Positions 19,945 to 31,202 of a DNA stretch of 64,000 bases are shown one piece after another. The stretch is from Brasenia schreberi. Lineage: Eukaryota > Streptophyta > Magnoliopsida > Nymphaeales > Cabombaceae. Within the stretch, counting starts at the first letter, position 1; every line of letters starts with the position of its first letter. The notes under the pieces are model-generated. The model did no database searches, was not told the origin of the DNA, and was given only the letters and a program-made list of their open reading frames with translations. Location: assembly GCA_036023115.1 (NCBI GenBank), contig JAYKKT010000037.1:248001-312000 (forward strand), written 5' to 3'. A program made the translations under genes and the position numbers.

Positions 19945-22745
19945 TGTAGACGCGCGAAAATCCCCGCCTCTTCGCCTCTTTCGTGGCTTGGAGTGGATCT
20001 TATCGTGCGTCTAAGGCCTATGTATACAAATAGGGCGTGCCAGCTAGCTTACTTAAGCTAGCGAAGATATATCAACACTGACTTCTAAACGTGGCGACTG
20101 TGAGCAAGTGAGCTCTTGTCGTCGCAGACCTTCTTGCACCGATGCGCAAGGGTCAGTCTGTACGCTTTTGCAAAAATCGAGTTTTGGGGAGAAAGTCTAC
20201 GAAACGGTTCGAGGTGTCTATTTCGGGTCTTTAAGATGCGATTGCATGTTTTAGATCACGTGGATTTGCACGTGCCTGAGTCTTTTCTTTTATCCCTTTT
20301 TGGGTCGCCTAGTTTGTGTGTTATGAACACTCCACTACATGGGCGAATTCGAGCGGGGGTTGCTTCGATGCAATATGCGTCCTACCTCGTGGTATGGCGT
20401 AGATGCAATGCAAACTCACGCTACTCCAAAGGGAAAACCCGAAATGTAAAGACAATACGGAAGGGAAATTGCCGAAGGGAAATGACTTGTAAAGTAAATA
20501 GCCGAAGGGGAAATATGGCTATATCTTAAGAGCGGAAAGGCTCAATTGTGTAAGTGTGTGTCGTGTATATATTGAAAGACAACGCACACAACTTGAACCT
20601 TAAAACCCGAATCTTAAAGACGTAGCCGAAAGAAATACTTTATATAGAGTATATGTAGGGGCCCTTACTTGGGTCTTGTAAATAAGAGCGAAGGCTCAAT
20701 GTGTGTGCGTGCTTGAATTGAAAGACTTACACACACGACATGAAATGAAACCCAAATATAAATTGCAGTATGCCTTGACTAAGGTCTTGGGATTAAGAGC
20801 GAAAGCTCAATGTGTGTGAGTGTAGAATTGAAGTACTACGCACACGACATAAATGAAACCCAAATATAACTGCAATAAGGCCTTTACTAAGGTCTTGGGA
20901 GTAAGAGCGAAGGCTCAATGTGTGTGCGTGTGGAAAATGGAAAGACAACACACACGACTTAATTAAAACCCCCTTGACTTAAAATATATAAATATAACTA
21001 TATATTAAGGGCTTGTTAGGCCCATGTGTGTGCAAAAAGTGTACGACTAAGAGCGGAAAGGCTCAAGTGCACATGTGTGTGGGTGTGTCAAACCACGTTA
21101 TTACAATCGGGGGAGACGAAGCTCCTTTACTACAACCCCGTATCAAAATTTAATTGAATATAAAGCAAGTTAATGTAATAGACCAAGTTTAGACACTTAC
21201 AAATAGCTGGTCCATGTTCAACTTGCTTGCACGTGGGCTCACGGTTCACCTTGGGCAGCCAAGAGGGGGTTATCCTAGGTGGCTTTGAGGGAGGTTCTAT
21301 GGGGCACGATTAGGGTCTTAGGGGAACTAAGGTTCGGCCAAGACGGGGGCTGTGTAAGGTATGTCCTAGGGTCTGTCCTAGGGTACATGTCACGGCCAGG
21401 GTGCAGGTTAGGTTAGCAGGGGGGTGATCAAATCAGTAGGGAGGTGGTCGGGTGGCTGGCGCGGCTGTTGGGCGCCTGGCGCAGCAGACGGGCGCCTGAC
21501 GCGGCTGCAGTGGCGCGGGGCGCGCTGTGGCGCAGGACGCGCTGCGGCGCGGGGCGTGCAGGCAGGCGAGGGGGCGCGCGGCAGGCAGCAGGGCGCGGTG
21601 TGCTGCGGGGAGCGCTGTGGCGCGTGGCGCGGCAGGCAACAGGGGCGCGCGGCAGCAGAAGGGGCGCGCGGCAGGCGCTGTTTGCTCACGGCCGGCCGGG
21701 GTGAAGTTGTTGGGGTTTGTTAGGGATGGTTTGAGGCGGTTGGGGTTAGGTTAGGTCTAGTTAGGGTTAGGTTCAGTTGGGGTTAGGTAGGTTCGAACCT
21801 AGGCTAGGTTGGGGTTAGGTTTAGAGGGGTGTAGAGAGAATGGCTAGGTTAGGTTAGGCTTACCTCTTGGAGCCGGTCCTTCTTGGCTTGAGCCCACGTC
21901 TCCACGGTTGCAGCCACTTGGTCCAGCCCACCTTGGTTGCAGCCCCTTGGTCTAGACCCACTTAGCCCACATGGCTTGAACCCACCTCACCCAATGAGCC
22001 CACATGGCTAGGTCTATCACTCCCTCTCTCTCCTCCCAAATATTTGCATGAACCCTTTACATGGACCCCCTCACCTCTATTTATAGAGATTTGAGGTGGG
22101 TCTTGGATTTGGGTTTGGGTTTGGGGTTTGGATCCATACCCAAATCCAAACACTATTTGGATCTGGATATTGGATCTCGGATATTTTGAGATCTGTATCC
22201 GATCCAAACCCAATATTTTTATGGATACGGATCTGGATATTTTGATCCAGATCCGATCCAATCCAAACACTATTTGGATCCAATCCAAATCCAAACACTA
22301 TTTGGATCGACCCAAACACTATTTGGATTGGCCCAAATCCAAACACTATTCATTACATGGATTTGGATCTGGATATATATGGTCCAGATCCAAATCAAAA
22401 TTTCTTCGGACAGTCCTTCTTGGCTTCTCGAGGCGAACGATCTGTGTGGACACTGGCTTCATCAGCGCTCCGTCTGGTGCTGGGTTTTCCCCAACTTTGT
22501 CGTCCGGACTTCGTCTCGCCGTTCTGGACTCCGTTGAGCTTTTCATCAAATGGGCTCTGCTTTCTTTTGTTTTTTCCTCAGGGAGTGGCTTCTGAAGCTC
22601 TGGGCTTGAATCCTCTTCGGGCCTAGGGTCTTCTTTTGCCTTCTGTACCTGTTTTCACATTTCAAAACAGGTCGTCGTTTTGGCTCAAACGAGCTTTTTG
22701 GTGTTTTGAGAGTTTTTGAAAAATAGAAGATTTGGGGTGTTTACA
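19945..22745 (-). mobile_element. E4 5' LTR (right copy)
   Basis: This is the sister of the LTR at 13076-15908, with the same order of U5 hairpins, TGTGTG units, GC-rich stretch, TATA box and GGAT array. Differences I can see include A/G at 13133 against its partner, C/T and T/C changes in the first 300 bases, and A/G near 15686 against 22523, mostly transitions. The right end abuts the second TACAC duplicate. Confidence 0.92.
22078..22085 (-). promoter_or_regulatory. E4 5' LTR TATA box
   Basis: TATAAATA on the minus strand, downstream of the GGAT array (about 22107-22397). This copy would drive the element's genomic RNA, with transcription running towards lower coordinates. Confidence 0.68.
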
Positions 22746-22750
22746 TACAC

Positions 22751-23581
22751 GTATTCATCGTTCGATGGAGGTCCCTCCTAGGGCAAGTGAGAGAGTCAAT
22801 ATCAGAAGGATGTGCAGTGATGCTCATCCTCGTTAATTTTAAACCCGAATTAAAAACCCTTCTCTCCTTACATGAAATCTCAACTTTTCACAAGTTGATC
22901 AAGAAAGCTTCTCTTTTTGAAACAAATCTAAAGAAGGGAGTCTACGATCACTTGTGGAAAGGAAGTGTTGTTTCAAAAACTCGCTTGGAAAAACTCGAAC
23001 TTACAGGTTACTCACAATGGACAAAGGGGCAAAGCTCCACAAAGTTGCAAACTTCCGAGTGGATCCAAGCCCGGCAAGCACTTCTAAAAATTTTGAGAAT
23101 TTTGAAAATAAGAAAGAGAAAAAATTACAAAAACCTTTTGAAAAACGGGAGTACGGGGCAACCTGTTTCGGAGGTCCTGGACCTCCTACTTGCCCAAGAA
23201 ATGATCATACTCCCCGAAATTCTCGAGGGAACTACTTCCAAAGGGAGGTTTCTAAATCGATTTTGCAAGTATCATCAGCTTAAGGGCCATGATACAAAAC
23301 AGTTTTTCTCCCTTTTAAACAAAATTGAGAACTTGATAGCGCACGGCCGACTCCAGGTCACTGAGGAATCAGATCCTACTCAATCTATTTTCAAAGAACC
23401 CTTCCCAAATCACGCAAGCACAAGTGGGAAGGGCAAAGAGGTATGTGCTCTCTCGATTTCAAAGAGTCTAGTACATGCATTTCCTTCTGGTTTGACTACT
23501 TGCACACCCTCTCTAATCCTTCATAGGAAAATCGCCCAAGTAGTAATCCGGGGAGTACCCCAGAGTCCCGCCCCCAGTTAG
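22751..23581 (+). pseudogene. E3 gag, C-terminal half
   Basis: The frame broken by E4 resumes exactly after the target duplicate (VFIVRWRSLLGQV ... ISEGCAVMLIL). It runs through the capsid C-terminal part (LHEISTFHKLIKKASLFETNL), then shifts near 22995 and shifts back near 23150, where a few bases of the REYTPLGQP segment are lost. The zinc knuckle reads CKYHQLKGHDTKQF, so the last Cys of the CX2HX4HX4C pattern has become Phe. The frame ends in a stop at 23579-23581 close to the protease region. Confidence 0.85.
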
Positions 23582-24422
23582 AACCATTTTACAAATCCAA
23601 GGTGCTCCCAAGCACACAAGTAGAGCCACCATAGGCGCGAGCCCTAGGCAGATCATGGGGGAAGTGACTAGGTCCGGAAGGATCTATCAACCCCCACATC
23701 TACAAAATGCTAAAAAAGTGGTCAGTATTCCTGGCCCTTCAAAAGCATGTATTCCTAGGATTTCGCCAAAAACAGACAAAGGAAAAAATGTTTTAACCTT
23801 GTATGATTTTGAAAATCATCTTTCGAAGATTCCCATAAACATGTCCATCCTAGAGCTGATGCAAACCTCGCCTAGGCATAGACTTGTCTTAGAAAAAATC
23901 CTAGAAAGAGCCAAGGTTAGCTCAAATATAACCCCTGAGTCCTTGTCAATCCAAGTGGTGCCTATATGTGTAAAAATGCCCATCATGTTCTCGGAAGAGG
24001 ATATCGAAAGACCCTACGAAGCCCACAACCAAGCCCTGCATATCGAGGTGGTATTGAATCACCATTCTCTAGACAAGTGCCTAGTTGATGGGGGAGGAGG
24101 TCTCAACATCCTTCCGCTCCACGTAGTGTATCAAATCAGAGTCACCTTGACTTCCATAAATCCAAGCCCCATCGTAATCACTCGATACGATGGGAATGCA
24201 TCTAGACCTCTAGGAGTCGTGGAGTTACCCATGGAAACGGGGTGCATAGCCCACATGGGGGTGTTCCATGTCTTAGACATCCACCCCCACTACAACCTAT
24301 TACTGGGAAGACCCTGGATATACAGCCTACGCGCTGTACCATCCACCTTCCACAAGTGTGTCAAAATCCCCCACGAAGACCATATAGTGGTAATTTTAGG
24401 TGAGAGTTACCCTCAGCTTTAG
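23582..24422 (+). pseudogene. E3 aspartic protease segment
   Basis: From GEVTRSGRIYQPPHL the frame continues through a conserved linker (YDFENHLSKIPINMSILELMQTSPRHR) to the protease: ALHIEVVLNHHSLDKC, the active-site motif LVDGGGG at about 24086-24106, ITRYDGNASRPLGVVELP, and the flap-distal HPHYNLLLGRPW. The active site is intact here. The frame ends at TAG 24420-24422, where other copies have a Gln codon. Protease would cut the Gag-Pol polyprotein inside particles. Confidence 0.85.
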
Positions 24423-24929
24423 GGAATACAAAATTTCCCATGCTTGTCAGCTTCTCAAGACCACGAGGACAACCTTGGTGAGACTTTGATTGAGACAACC
24501 AAACTCATCCTCCCGAAGCCTAGGAAGGTCTTGTGTATCAAAGGGCAGCCCAAGGCTTGCCCACTCAAAACCTTAACCATCCTAGGAAAGACCAAGTGTC
24601 ATTTGTTCCCTAAAACCCTAGACAAGAAATCGTTCATGCATAACATGGACGATAGCAAGTTCCAGAATCATGAATTATATCCAAACTTTTCAAAAAACAA
24701 AAAATCATGGAACCTATTGAACATGGGATACATGCCCTATCAAAGTCTAGGGAATCAAAACCAAGGTTTTCTCGAGCCCATAATGCCTAGAGCAAACCCA
24801 AGCCGATATGGGATCGGCTATACTCCCAAAATATCAACAGAACCACCACCTGTGACCACCTGGGTCAAGGGTGCCCTGGAACCTAGTGAAGCAGAAACCT
24901 ACGATTTAGACCTCTTGTTTAGAGTCTAA
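24423..24929 (+). pseudogene. E3 ORF1 3' end with G-patch
   Basis: In-frame continuation after the nonsense codon. A variable Pro/Lys linker (KPRKVLCIKGQPKACPLK) is followed by MDDSKFQNHELYPNF and the G-patch (24708-24821; MGYMPYQSLG ... RYGIGY). The end, TTWVKGALEPSEAETYDLDLLFRV and stop, is the shared C-terminus of ORF1 in all copies. Confidence 0.82.
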
Positions 24930-24953
24930 CTTGTGGCGTTTTCTATTGTAGGT

Positions 24954-25951
24954 ATGATGGAAGATCCCTTCTTAAACCAAAATCCAAAAAAATTGAAAAA
25001 TCTCAAAATTCAAAAACAATTTGGAAAATCCCAAAAACCAAAAACATTTGAAAAGGATAAAAAAGTCGAAAAAAGTGTTGTTTGTATAGCTCCAAGTGTC
25101 TTTGCTTTACAAAAGTACAAAAAAATTGAAAATTTAGAAATCTCCAAAAACAAAATCCTGTATATACCAGCTCTTGGTAAAAGTTTGGAAAAGGCCAAGG
25201 ATTTCGAAGAGAAAATCATCTTCGTAACAAGACCCAAAGCTTCGAAACCTACAAAAATTCCAAAACAAAAACCAAGTGATTTCAAAACCCATGCATCGAG
25301 TTCAAATTCCCTAGGATTGAATATTCTTGAGAATGATCGAAGCACGGAAGAAGATCCCCTTCTCCTCGAGTAGGATTCAACTTCTGAGCTCCCCGATTTT
25401 CATAAAATTCTCGATTTTGAAAAACCTTCGAATTCTATAGGAGGGGATTTCATAGAGATCAACCTAGGGAGTGAATCAAAGCCCAAACACATTAATGTTT
25501 GCATGAGCATGAAAAATCAACATTCATTGCATTCTTGAAAACCTACATCGATGTGTTTGCATGGACGTATGAAGACATGTCGGGCATAGACCCAAGAGTC
25601 GTAGAGCACTGTCTTCCCTTAGAGACGCTTCAACATGCTAGAATGGCCGAACTTGACTTATTAGATGAGCGAAGGCTCCTTGCCATGGATCATGCACATG
25701 CATACCGGCAAAGGGTAGCCCGACACTATGAGAAGCATATGAGACCTCCCCACTTCAAAGTGGGAGACCTTGTGCTCAAAATCATCCAATATCGTGAACC
25801 ACATCCACTTGGAAAGTGGCGGCCCAAGTGGGATGGCCCTTATGTTGTGCGTGGAACCACCACAAACAACGCCTATTGGCTAGTCGATGTTGAGGGTAGG
25901 AACTTAGCCGACCCTATGAATGCTCAATTTTTGAAAAAATACCATGTATAG
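24954..25951 (+). pseudogene. E3 ORF2 remnant: pol start joined to integrase end
   Basis: ORF2 begins with ATGATGGAAGATCCC, three bases after an AG preceded by a pyrimidine run. It has the Lys-rich repeats typical of this ORF (KKIENLEISKNKILYIP), a nonsense codon at 25371-25373 and a frameshift of about 11 bases near 25495. From about 25499 it reads the linker before RT up to HCLPLE and then continues in frame with TLQHARMAELDLL, the integrase C-terminal region with the GPY motif (KWDGPYVV) and natural end YHV. Compared with E6, about 930 codons (RT, both RNases H, integrase core) are missing between two PLE triplets. Confidence 0.87.
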
Positions 25952-27109
25952 GGTCTAAGCTAAGCCCTATTTCGAAAATAGTTTTGAAAACCTCCTTTTG
26001 AAACTTCGTGAGTGAGGATCAAAGAAAATCGTGCAACCCTGAATGAGAGACTCGATTGCTTGTGAAAAAGCGGAGTTTTCCAAAACCAATGGGTCACGTT
26101 TCAAAAATCCTTCTTCTTACAAAAGAAGGCTTGGTTCAAATAGCAAGATACTTCCAAGTAGTACGTGCTATTTCTAAATAGGCTGATCTGGGATGAATCG
26201 AGTAGATCCTTGGGATAAGTCCTTCCCCCCTTCTCTTCTCTTCCCCAAAAGGAAAACTTGGCCAAAATGAAAAAAGAAAACCCTGCAAAGTCTCTTTCCC
26301 AAAAGAAAGTTGAATCAAAAGAAAAATCGTGTATTCTATGGAAAAGAGGGAATAAAGAAAAAAAATACTCCCAAAGGGAGATCCTCTACGAAAAAAATAG
26401 AAAAAAGGGCCAAAAAAAGCTCAAAAAGAGCAGTTTTCCGCCTCTATGCCTCAAACCACGGGACACTCCAGAAGGGACCGTGGTAAACTCTTTCCCATCC
26501 CTACGACTTATCCCAAGGTGAAGAAAGGTTCATTCTAAGGAATCCTAAAGTAAAAATAGGATTTGCTTACTTGAATCTCATCTTGTTTGAGGATTAGACA
26601 TCGGAGTAAGGAGTAGGAATTTTTTAAATATGGCTTGATTTTTGAATAAAACTCTCCGCTAGATTAGCGAGAGTCAAGAATCAAATAAAGGGAAAACACG
26701 AAAAGCTGAAATCCTTACGATTGAAGCTAAAAAGGAGCTTTTCTCTTTCAAAAATGAATTTAGAAAATCCTCGAACATCGAGCAACATAGGACCAGCTCA
26801 CTTGGTGCAGCAGGTCTTCATAAGACTCCCAAGTCTGACCATTACCTCAAGTCTCTAGGAGACCATACTTCCTAGCATATCATCCCATGCCACTCATTCA
26901 TATTCATGCATGGACATTTACATCAATCCCATTCAGGACTAGCACCATCTTAGGCAAAGTCTCCTTTGGCGAAAATCCTCTTTCGCGGGTCTTAAAGAAA
27001 AATGTTTTCTCAAAACTGGGACGATCTCATATTCTCGAGGACAAATCCAGGGAGAAAGCAAACAGGGGTATTGTCGTCTTTGCCATCATCCAAACAAATT
27101 TGGATAATG
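25952..27109 (+). other. E3 3' untranslated region
   Basis: Collinear with the E1 UTR. It contains the structured domain (26208-26518), the ACATCGAGCAACATAGGACC block (about 26773) and the tail CATCCCATGCCACTC that matches 8268 onward in E2. No shared coding frame is present. Confidence 0.75.
26208..26518 (+). other. E3 conserved 3' UTR structure
   Basis: The arms CCTTGGGATAAGTC (26208-26221) and GACTTATCCCAAGG (26505-26518) are perfectly complementary over 14 bases. The internal 30-base hairpin is at 26455-26484; its arms are identical to those of E1, while its loop differs at two positions. Confidence 0.62.
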
Positions 27110-27124
27110 CCAAAGAGGGGCATC
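27078..27124 (+). promoter_or_regulatory. E3 pre-tract hairpin and polypurine tract
   Basis: The hairpin at 27078-27115 (38 bases, arms CTTTG...CAAAG) runs into the tract CCAAAGAGGGGCATC (27110-27124), which touches the 3' LTR. Confidence 0.85.
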
Positions 27125-27971
27125 TGTAAACACCCCGAAATCCCACGATTTTGTAAAAACTTATGCCTGGTTTGAAAATCAATCCAAGAGGCCAAATTTG
27201 AGATTTTCAAAAACCCAGGAGCTTCCAAAAGCTTGTAAATTTTGTTTTGAAACCCCGTATCCAATATGGATTCCTTGAACTCGGGCCAAGTCCCATTTTG
27301 CCAAAAAGCCAAAGACGAACATGTGAAGCATGGAAGACGACACCTGATCAAGAAGCAGCCCATAAAGCAGCTCAAAAGGGCCAAATCTAAAGCAGCCTCG
27401 GAAACAGGTGCAGAAGCCCAAAAGTAGCATCTTGGCCTGATAAAAGCCAGGGTCAAAAGGCGAAAGGAAGGCCCAGACCCGATGTAGAATGCAAGCCTGG
27501 CACACCCAGAAGCCAAGTCAAGTACATCCTCCCAAGCAGCATAAACCTGAGCCAGAAATGGCGAAATTGAGCAAAAATAAAGTCCAGAAATGCGACATGG
27601 AGTCCGAACGACAAAACTGGGGAAAACCCAGCATAAGACGGAACGCTGATGAAGCCAGGGCCCGCACAAAACGTCCGCCTCGAAAAGCCAAGAAGGACCA
27701 TCTAGAGAAAATTTGGATTGAATCTGGACCACATATATCCAGATCCATATCCAAATAGTGTTTGGATTTAGATTGGATCCAAATAGTATTTGGATTGGAT
27801 CCGATCTAGACCAAAATATCCAGATCTGTATCCATATAAATGTTTGGATTTGGGTCGAATATGGATCCAAAATATCCGAGATCTGAGATCCAGACCCAAA
27901 TAGTGTTTGGATTGGATTTGGATTCCAAGACCCAAATCCAAAATCCATATCCAAGACCCACCTCATTTGCC

Positions 27972-27979
27972 TATAAATA
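27972..27979 (+). promoter_or_regulatory. E3 3' LTR TATA box
   Basis: TATAAATA with the G-box CACGTG 36 bases downstream, the same spacing as in the E3 5' LTR and in E2. Confidence 0.65.
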
Positions 27980-30153
27980 GAGGTGAGGGGTTCTCCAATT
28001 GGGGGTTCACGTGAATTACAAGGAGGAGCTTGGAGGAGAGAGAGGGTATTAAGGTGAGTGCTTAGTGCTTTCTTAATTTTCTTAGTGGGTTAATTGTGGG
28101 CTTAAAGTGGGATTAGTGTGGGCTACACCACCATGATTCGGGCTGAACCGACCTACGCACGAAAGGCTTGAAGTGGTTGGACCACCCTTGAGCACCACCT
28201 AGCCGGACATCCCCCTTTGGTAAGCCTAAATCATCCTAAGCCCTTCTATTCTTAGCCCTCTAAACCTACCCTAAACCAACACCACCTAATCCCCTACAGC
28301 ACCCCTAGTCCCATCTAATCCAACCTAACCGACTCAAACTATCACTAAGCTAAACCCCCAAACCCTCAAGCCCCGGCCAACCAGCAACCTTGCGCGCCTT
28401 GCCTACGCGTGCAACCTTGTGCGCCCTGCCTACGCGTGCCACCCTACAGCGCCCTGTTGCGCCGCCCGGTGCGCCCCGTGCCCTGCAACGCCCTGCCACA
28501 CCCCTAGCGCTCCCAACGCACCCCACACTAATGCCCAACGCCTTAGCACCAGGCGCCTTGGCGCCGACCTGTGGTGCGCCTTGTCCAGCGCCAAACACCC
28601 CTGTCTGTCGCGCCTTGCCTGTGCCGTGCACCCCGCAGCTACTGTCTTGCTGCCCTTGTACCGTTAGGCCGCGACCTTCCATAGGACCACTTAGGACCAG
28701 CCACCCCATTTAGGCCGTGACCTCCTATCCCACCGACTAAGACCAGCCTTGCTTTAGGCCATGACCACCTAGCACCCGTGAGCCTTATCTCTCAAGCCCA
28801 AAACCCCACCAAGCTCAAGCTCGGCCAGCCACTTCATGCCTCAAGCTTCAAAGGGGACACGTCCATGGCTACAAAGTGAACCAAAGCCCTTGTAGATTGG
28901 AGTGAATCAAACGCCCGAATCACTTGTAAGTGTTTCAAATTTGGTATTTATATTACTCCTTCTACATTCAATTCAATTCAGATACGGGGTTGTATTAATG
29001 GAGCGTGGTCTCCCCCCGGGATGTAATATTGGTGCTTGACACACGAGACACACATGTGCACTTGAGCCTTAGCTCTTATGTCGTACACCAAACACCCACG
29101 TACACAATTGAGCTTTCGCTCTTACTCCAAAGACTCTAGTAAGAGCCATATAAGCTGCAATTTAATTCGGGTTGTTACTTTAAAAGTCATGTGAGTTTGT
29201 CATTTCAATTCCACACTCGCACCCAAGGGACACCCGATTACTTGCTCAAGCACTCACGCACCTTTTGGCCTTGGCAGCCACTAAGATATAGGCATATTTG
29301 TATACTTTCAGCTGGGTGAGTTTTCCCGGTTCAGCTGTGTACGTCTTTACATTATGGGTTGTTAAAATTCAGTCGTGCGAGTTGTCTTTACATTTATACA
29401 CAACACACACGCACACATTGAGCCTTTCCGCTCTTATATCTATATATTTCCCCGTTTTGCAAGTTAAATTTCAGTCGTGTGTGAGCTGTCTTTCAATTTA
29501 TACACCACACACAAGAGCATGTTGATGCCCTTGGGCTCATATATATATATATACGTATTTCCCATTCTGCACTTTACATTTAAGTCCGGTGGCTTTTAAA
29601 TTCAAGTTGCGTGAGTTGTCTTTACATTTATAGACAAACACACATGCACACATTGAGCCTTTCCGCCCTTAAGATATAGCTATATCTTCCTTCCGCAATT
29701 TACATTCAAGTCGTTTGAGTTGCATTCAATTTGGGTATTTCCCTTCAGCTATGTCTTTCAATTTCGGGTTTTACATTCAAGTTGTGTGAGTTGCATCCGC
29801 CAATCTCGAGATATTGCGCATACTTGCATCCAAAGAAACCCCAAATACCCCGTGCAAACACGCCAATCTTAGGCAACTTGATGCACACACACATCCCACC
29901 TAAGTGGATAAAATCGAAAGACTTAGATACATGCAACCTCACATAAATAAAATCTGCAAATAGGCATACAATCGCTCAAATACTTTTGTATTCTTTTCAA
30001 AAGTCCATGCTTGTTCAAAATCGATATTTTCTAAGCGTTTAAACCGATCCTTGAGCACCTTCAAGAAGGTTTACAACGAAAAGATCCCACTTGTCCACAG
30101 TCGCCCCATAAGTCTGATATTTCAAAAATACTTCGCTAGTTTGAGTAAGCTAG

Positions 30154-30164
30154 TTGGCACGCCC
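30154..30164 (+). other. Second copy of the PBS core inside U5
   Basis: TTGGCACGCCC here is identical to the first 11 bases of the primer binding site used by E6 and E10. It lies about 70 bases before the LTR end, just after the GCTAG hairpin. Similar copies sit at 58776-58785 (+) and 20033-20041 (minus). Confidence 0.5.
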
Positions 30165-30242
30165 TAAAGCGACTTAGACATGAAAAGGGTTCACTTCAGG
30201 CCTAAGAACCCAAAGTGAGAATTTTCGTGTGTCTACATACAC

Positions 30243-31130
30243 AACACACACGAACACGTTGTGCCTTACTGCTCATACGTTGTGCCTTACCGCTCATATA
30301 TATATCTCTATATTTCCCTTTCGGCAAAGTTCAATTCAAGTCGTGTGTGTGAATTGTCTTTCAATTTATACACAACACACATGAACACGTTGAGCCTTAC
30401 CGCTCATATATACACTTATATTTCAATTTCAGCAAGTTCAATTCAAGTCGTGTGAGTTTGTCATTTCAATTCTACACTCACACACGTGTGCATTGAGCCT
30501 TTCCGCTCTTAATATAAGTATATCTCCCTTCCGCAATTTACATTCAAGTCGTGTGAGTTGCTTTTAAGGTTCGGGTATTTCCCCTTCAGCTGCGTGAGTT
30601 GCACTTACGTTTCGGGTATTTACTTTAAGCTGGGTATGTGAGTTGCATTCAATTCGAGCTTAGCTCACATCATACCAAACCCACGAGAGTTCGTGCATCC
30701 TTGCATCTTGTGCATTTTCAAAGAGGAAATCCCAAACTACGCTCAAACTTTGTTAAATCTAGGCCACTTTAAGCACACACATCCGGCCTAAATTAGCTTA
30801 AAAACTCCAAGACTTGGATACGGATAACCCCATAAATAAAACCTGTAACTTTGGCAAACAAACCTCATACTCGCTTTTCTTTTCAAAAGATAAGGTTTGT
30901 TTTAAAGATCGAAGTTTTCTAAGCACTAGAACTGACCCTTGAGCACCGCTTCAAGAAGGTTTCAAGCGAAAAGATCCTGGTTGTCCACGATTGCCTTTTA
31001 AAAGTCAGATATATTTTAAAACCTTCGCTAGTTTGAGTAAGCTAACTAGAATGCCCATAAAGTGACGTAAACTCAAAAAGAACTCGTTTCTAGTCTTGTA
31101 AACCAGGAGCAAGGAATTTTCATGCTTATA
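30243..31130 (+). mobile_element. E2 3' LTR, right piece
   Basis: The LTR resumes immediately after the TACAC duplicate with AACACACACG, completing the ATACACAACACACACG tandem unit split by E3. It contains more ACACAC/GAGCCTTACCGCTCAT units (30243-30510) and the U5 region, and ends GGAATTTTCATGCTTATA at 31130. The GCTTATA terminus is shared with the right LTR of E6. Confidence 0.82.
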
Positions 31131-31202
31131 GGATGGCACGGGCTGAAGGCTATGTATCTATGGTCTTCCTAGGAGTAGGTTGTAATAGGGGTGTATGTCT
31201 AT
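31131..31202 (-). pseudogene. Protease scrap of another element
   Basis: On the minus strand these 72 bases read HPYYNLLLGRP and flanks, matching 49608-49677 of E8 with few differences. This is what remains visible of the element into which E2 (on the left) and the next LTR (on the right) inserted. Confidence 0.8.

Larger units (their letters stand above)
13076..22745 (-). mobile_element. E4, a young non-autonomous Tat-derived element
   Basis: This is a complete LTR element on the minus strand, inserted in the gag of E3 with the 5-bp duplicate TACAC (13071-13075 and 22746-22750). Its LTRs (13076-15908 and 19945-22745) are nearly identical: by eye I find about half a dozen single-base differences, a few one-base indels and one 31-base repeat unit. 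The internal region is about 4 kb. It holds a primer binding site, one 458-codon ORF, eroded traces of RT and integrase, the conserved 3' structures and a polypurine tract. It lacks any coding capacity for capsid, protease, RT or integrase, so it must have moved with proteins supplied in trans. Confidence 0.92.
10830..30237 (+). mobile_element. E3, a Tat-like element with most of pol deleted (contains E4)
   Basis: This is a structurally complete insertion: a 5' LTR (10830-12263), an internal region interrupted by E4, and a 3' LTR (27125-30237), flanked by the 5-bp duplicate TACAC (10825-10829 and 30238-30242). It entered the LTR of E2. Its internal region keeps gag, protease, the G-patch segment and the start and end of pol, but lacks RT, both RNases H and the integrase core. 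Its primer binding site is also damaged. Without E4 it would be about 9.7 kb. Confidence 0.88.
27125..30237 (+). mobile_element. E3 3' LTR
   Basis: It starts TGTAAACACCCCGAAATCCC and ends TCGTGTGTCTACA, 3113 bases, followed by the TACAC duplicate. In order: U3 with a GGAT array (27720-27960), TATA box, G-box (28008-28013), CCTAA-rich part, GC-rich part (28380-28670), a long run of TGTGTGAGT/ACACAC tandem units with GAGCCTTTCCGCTC cores (29030-29760), U5 hairpins and a second PBS core at 30154-30164. It is the undeleted partner of 10830-12263. Confidence 0.9.
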
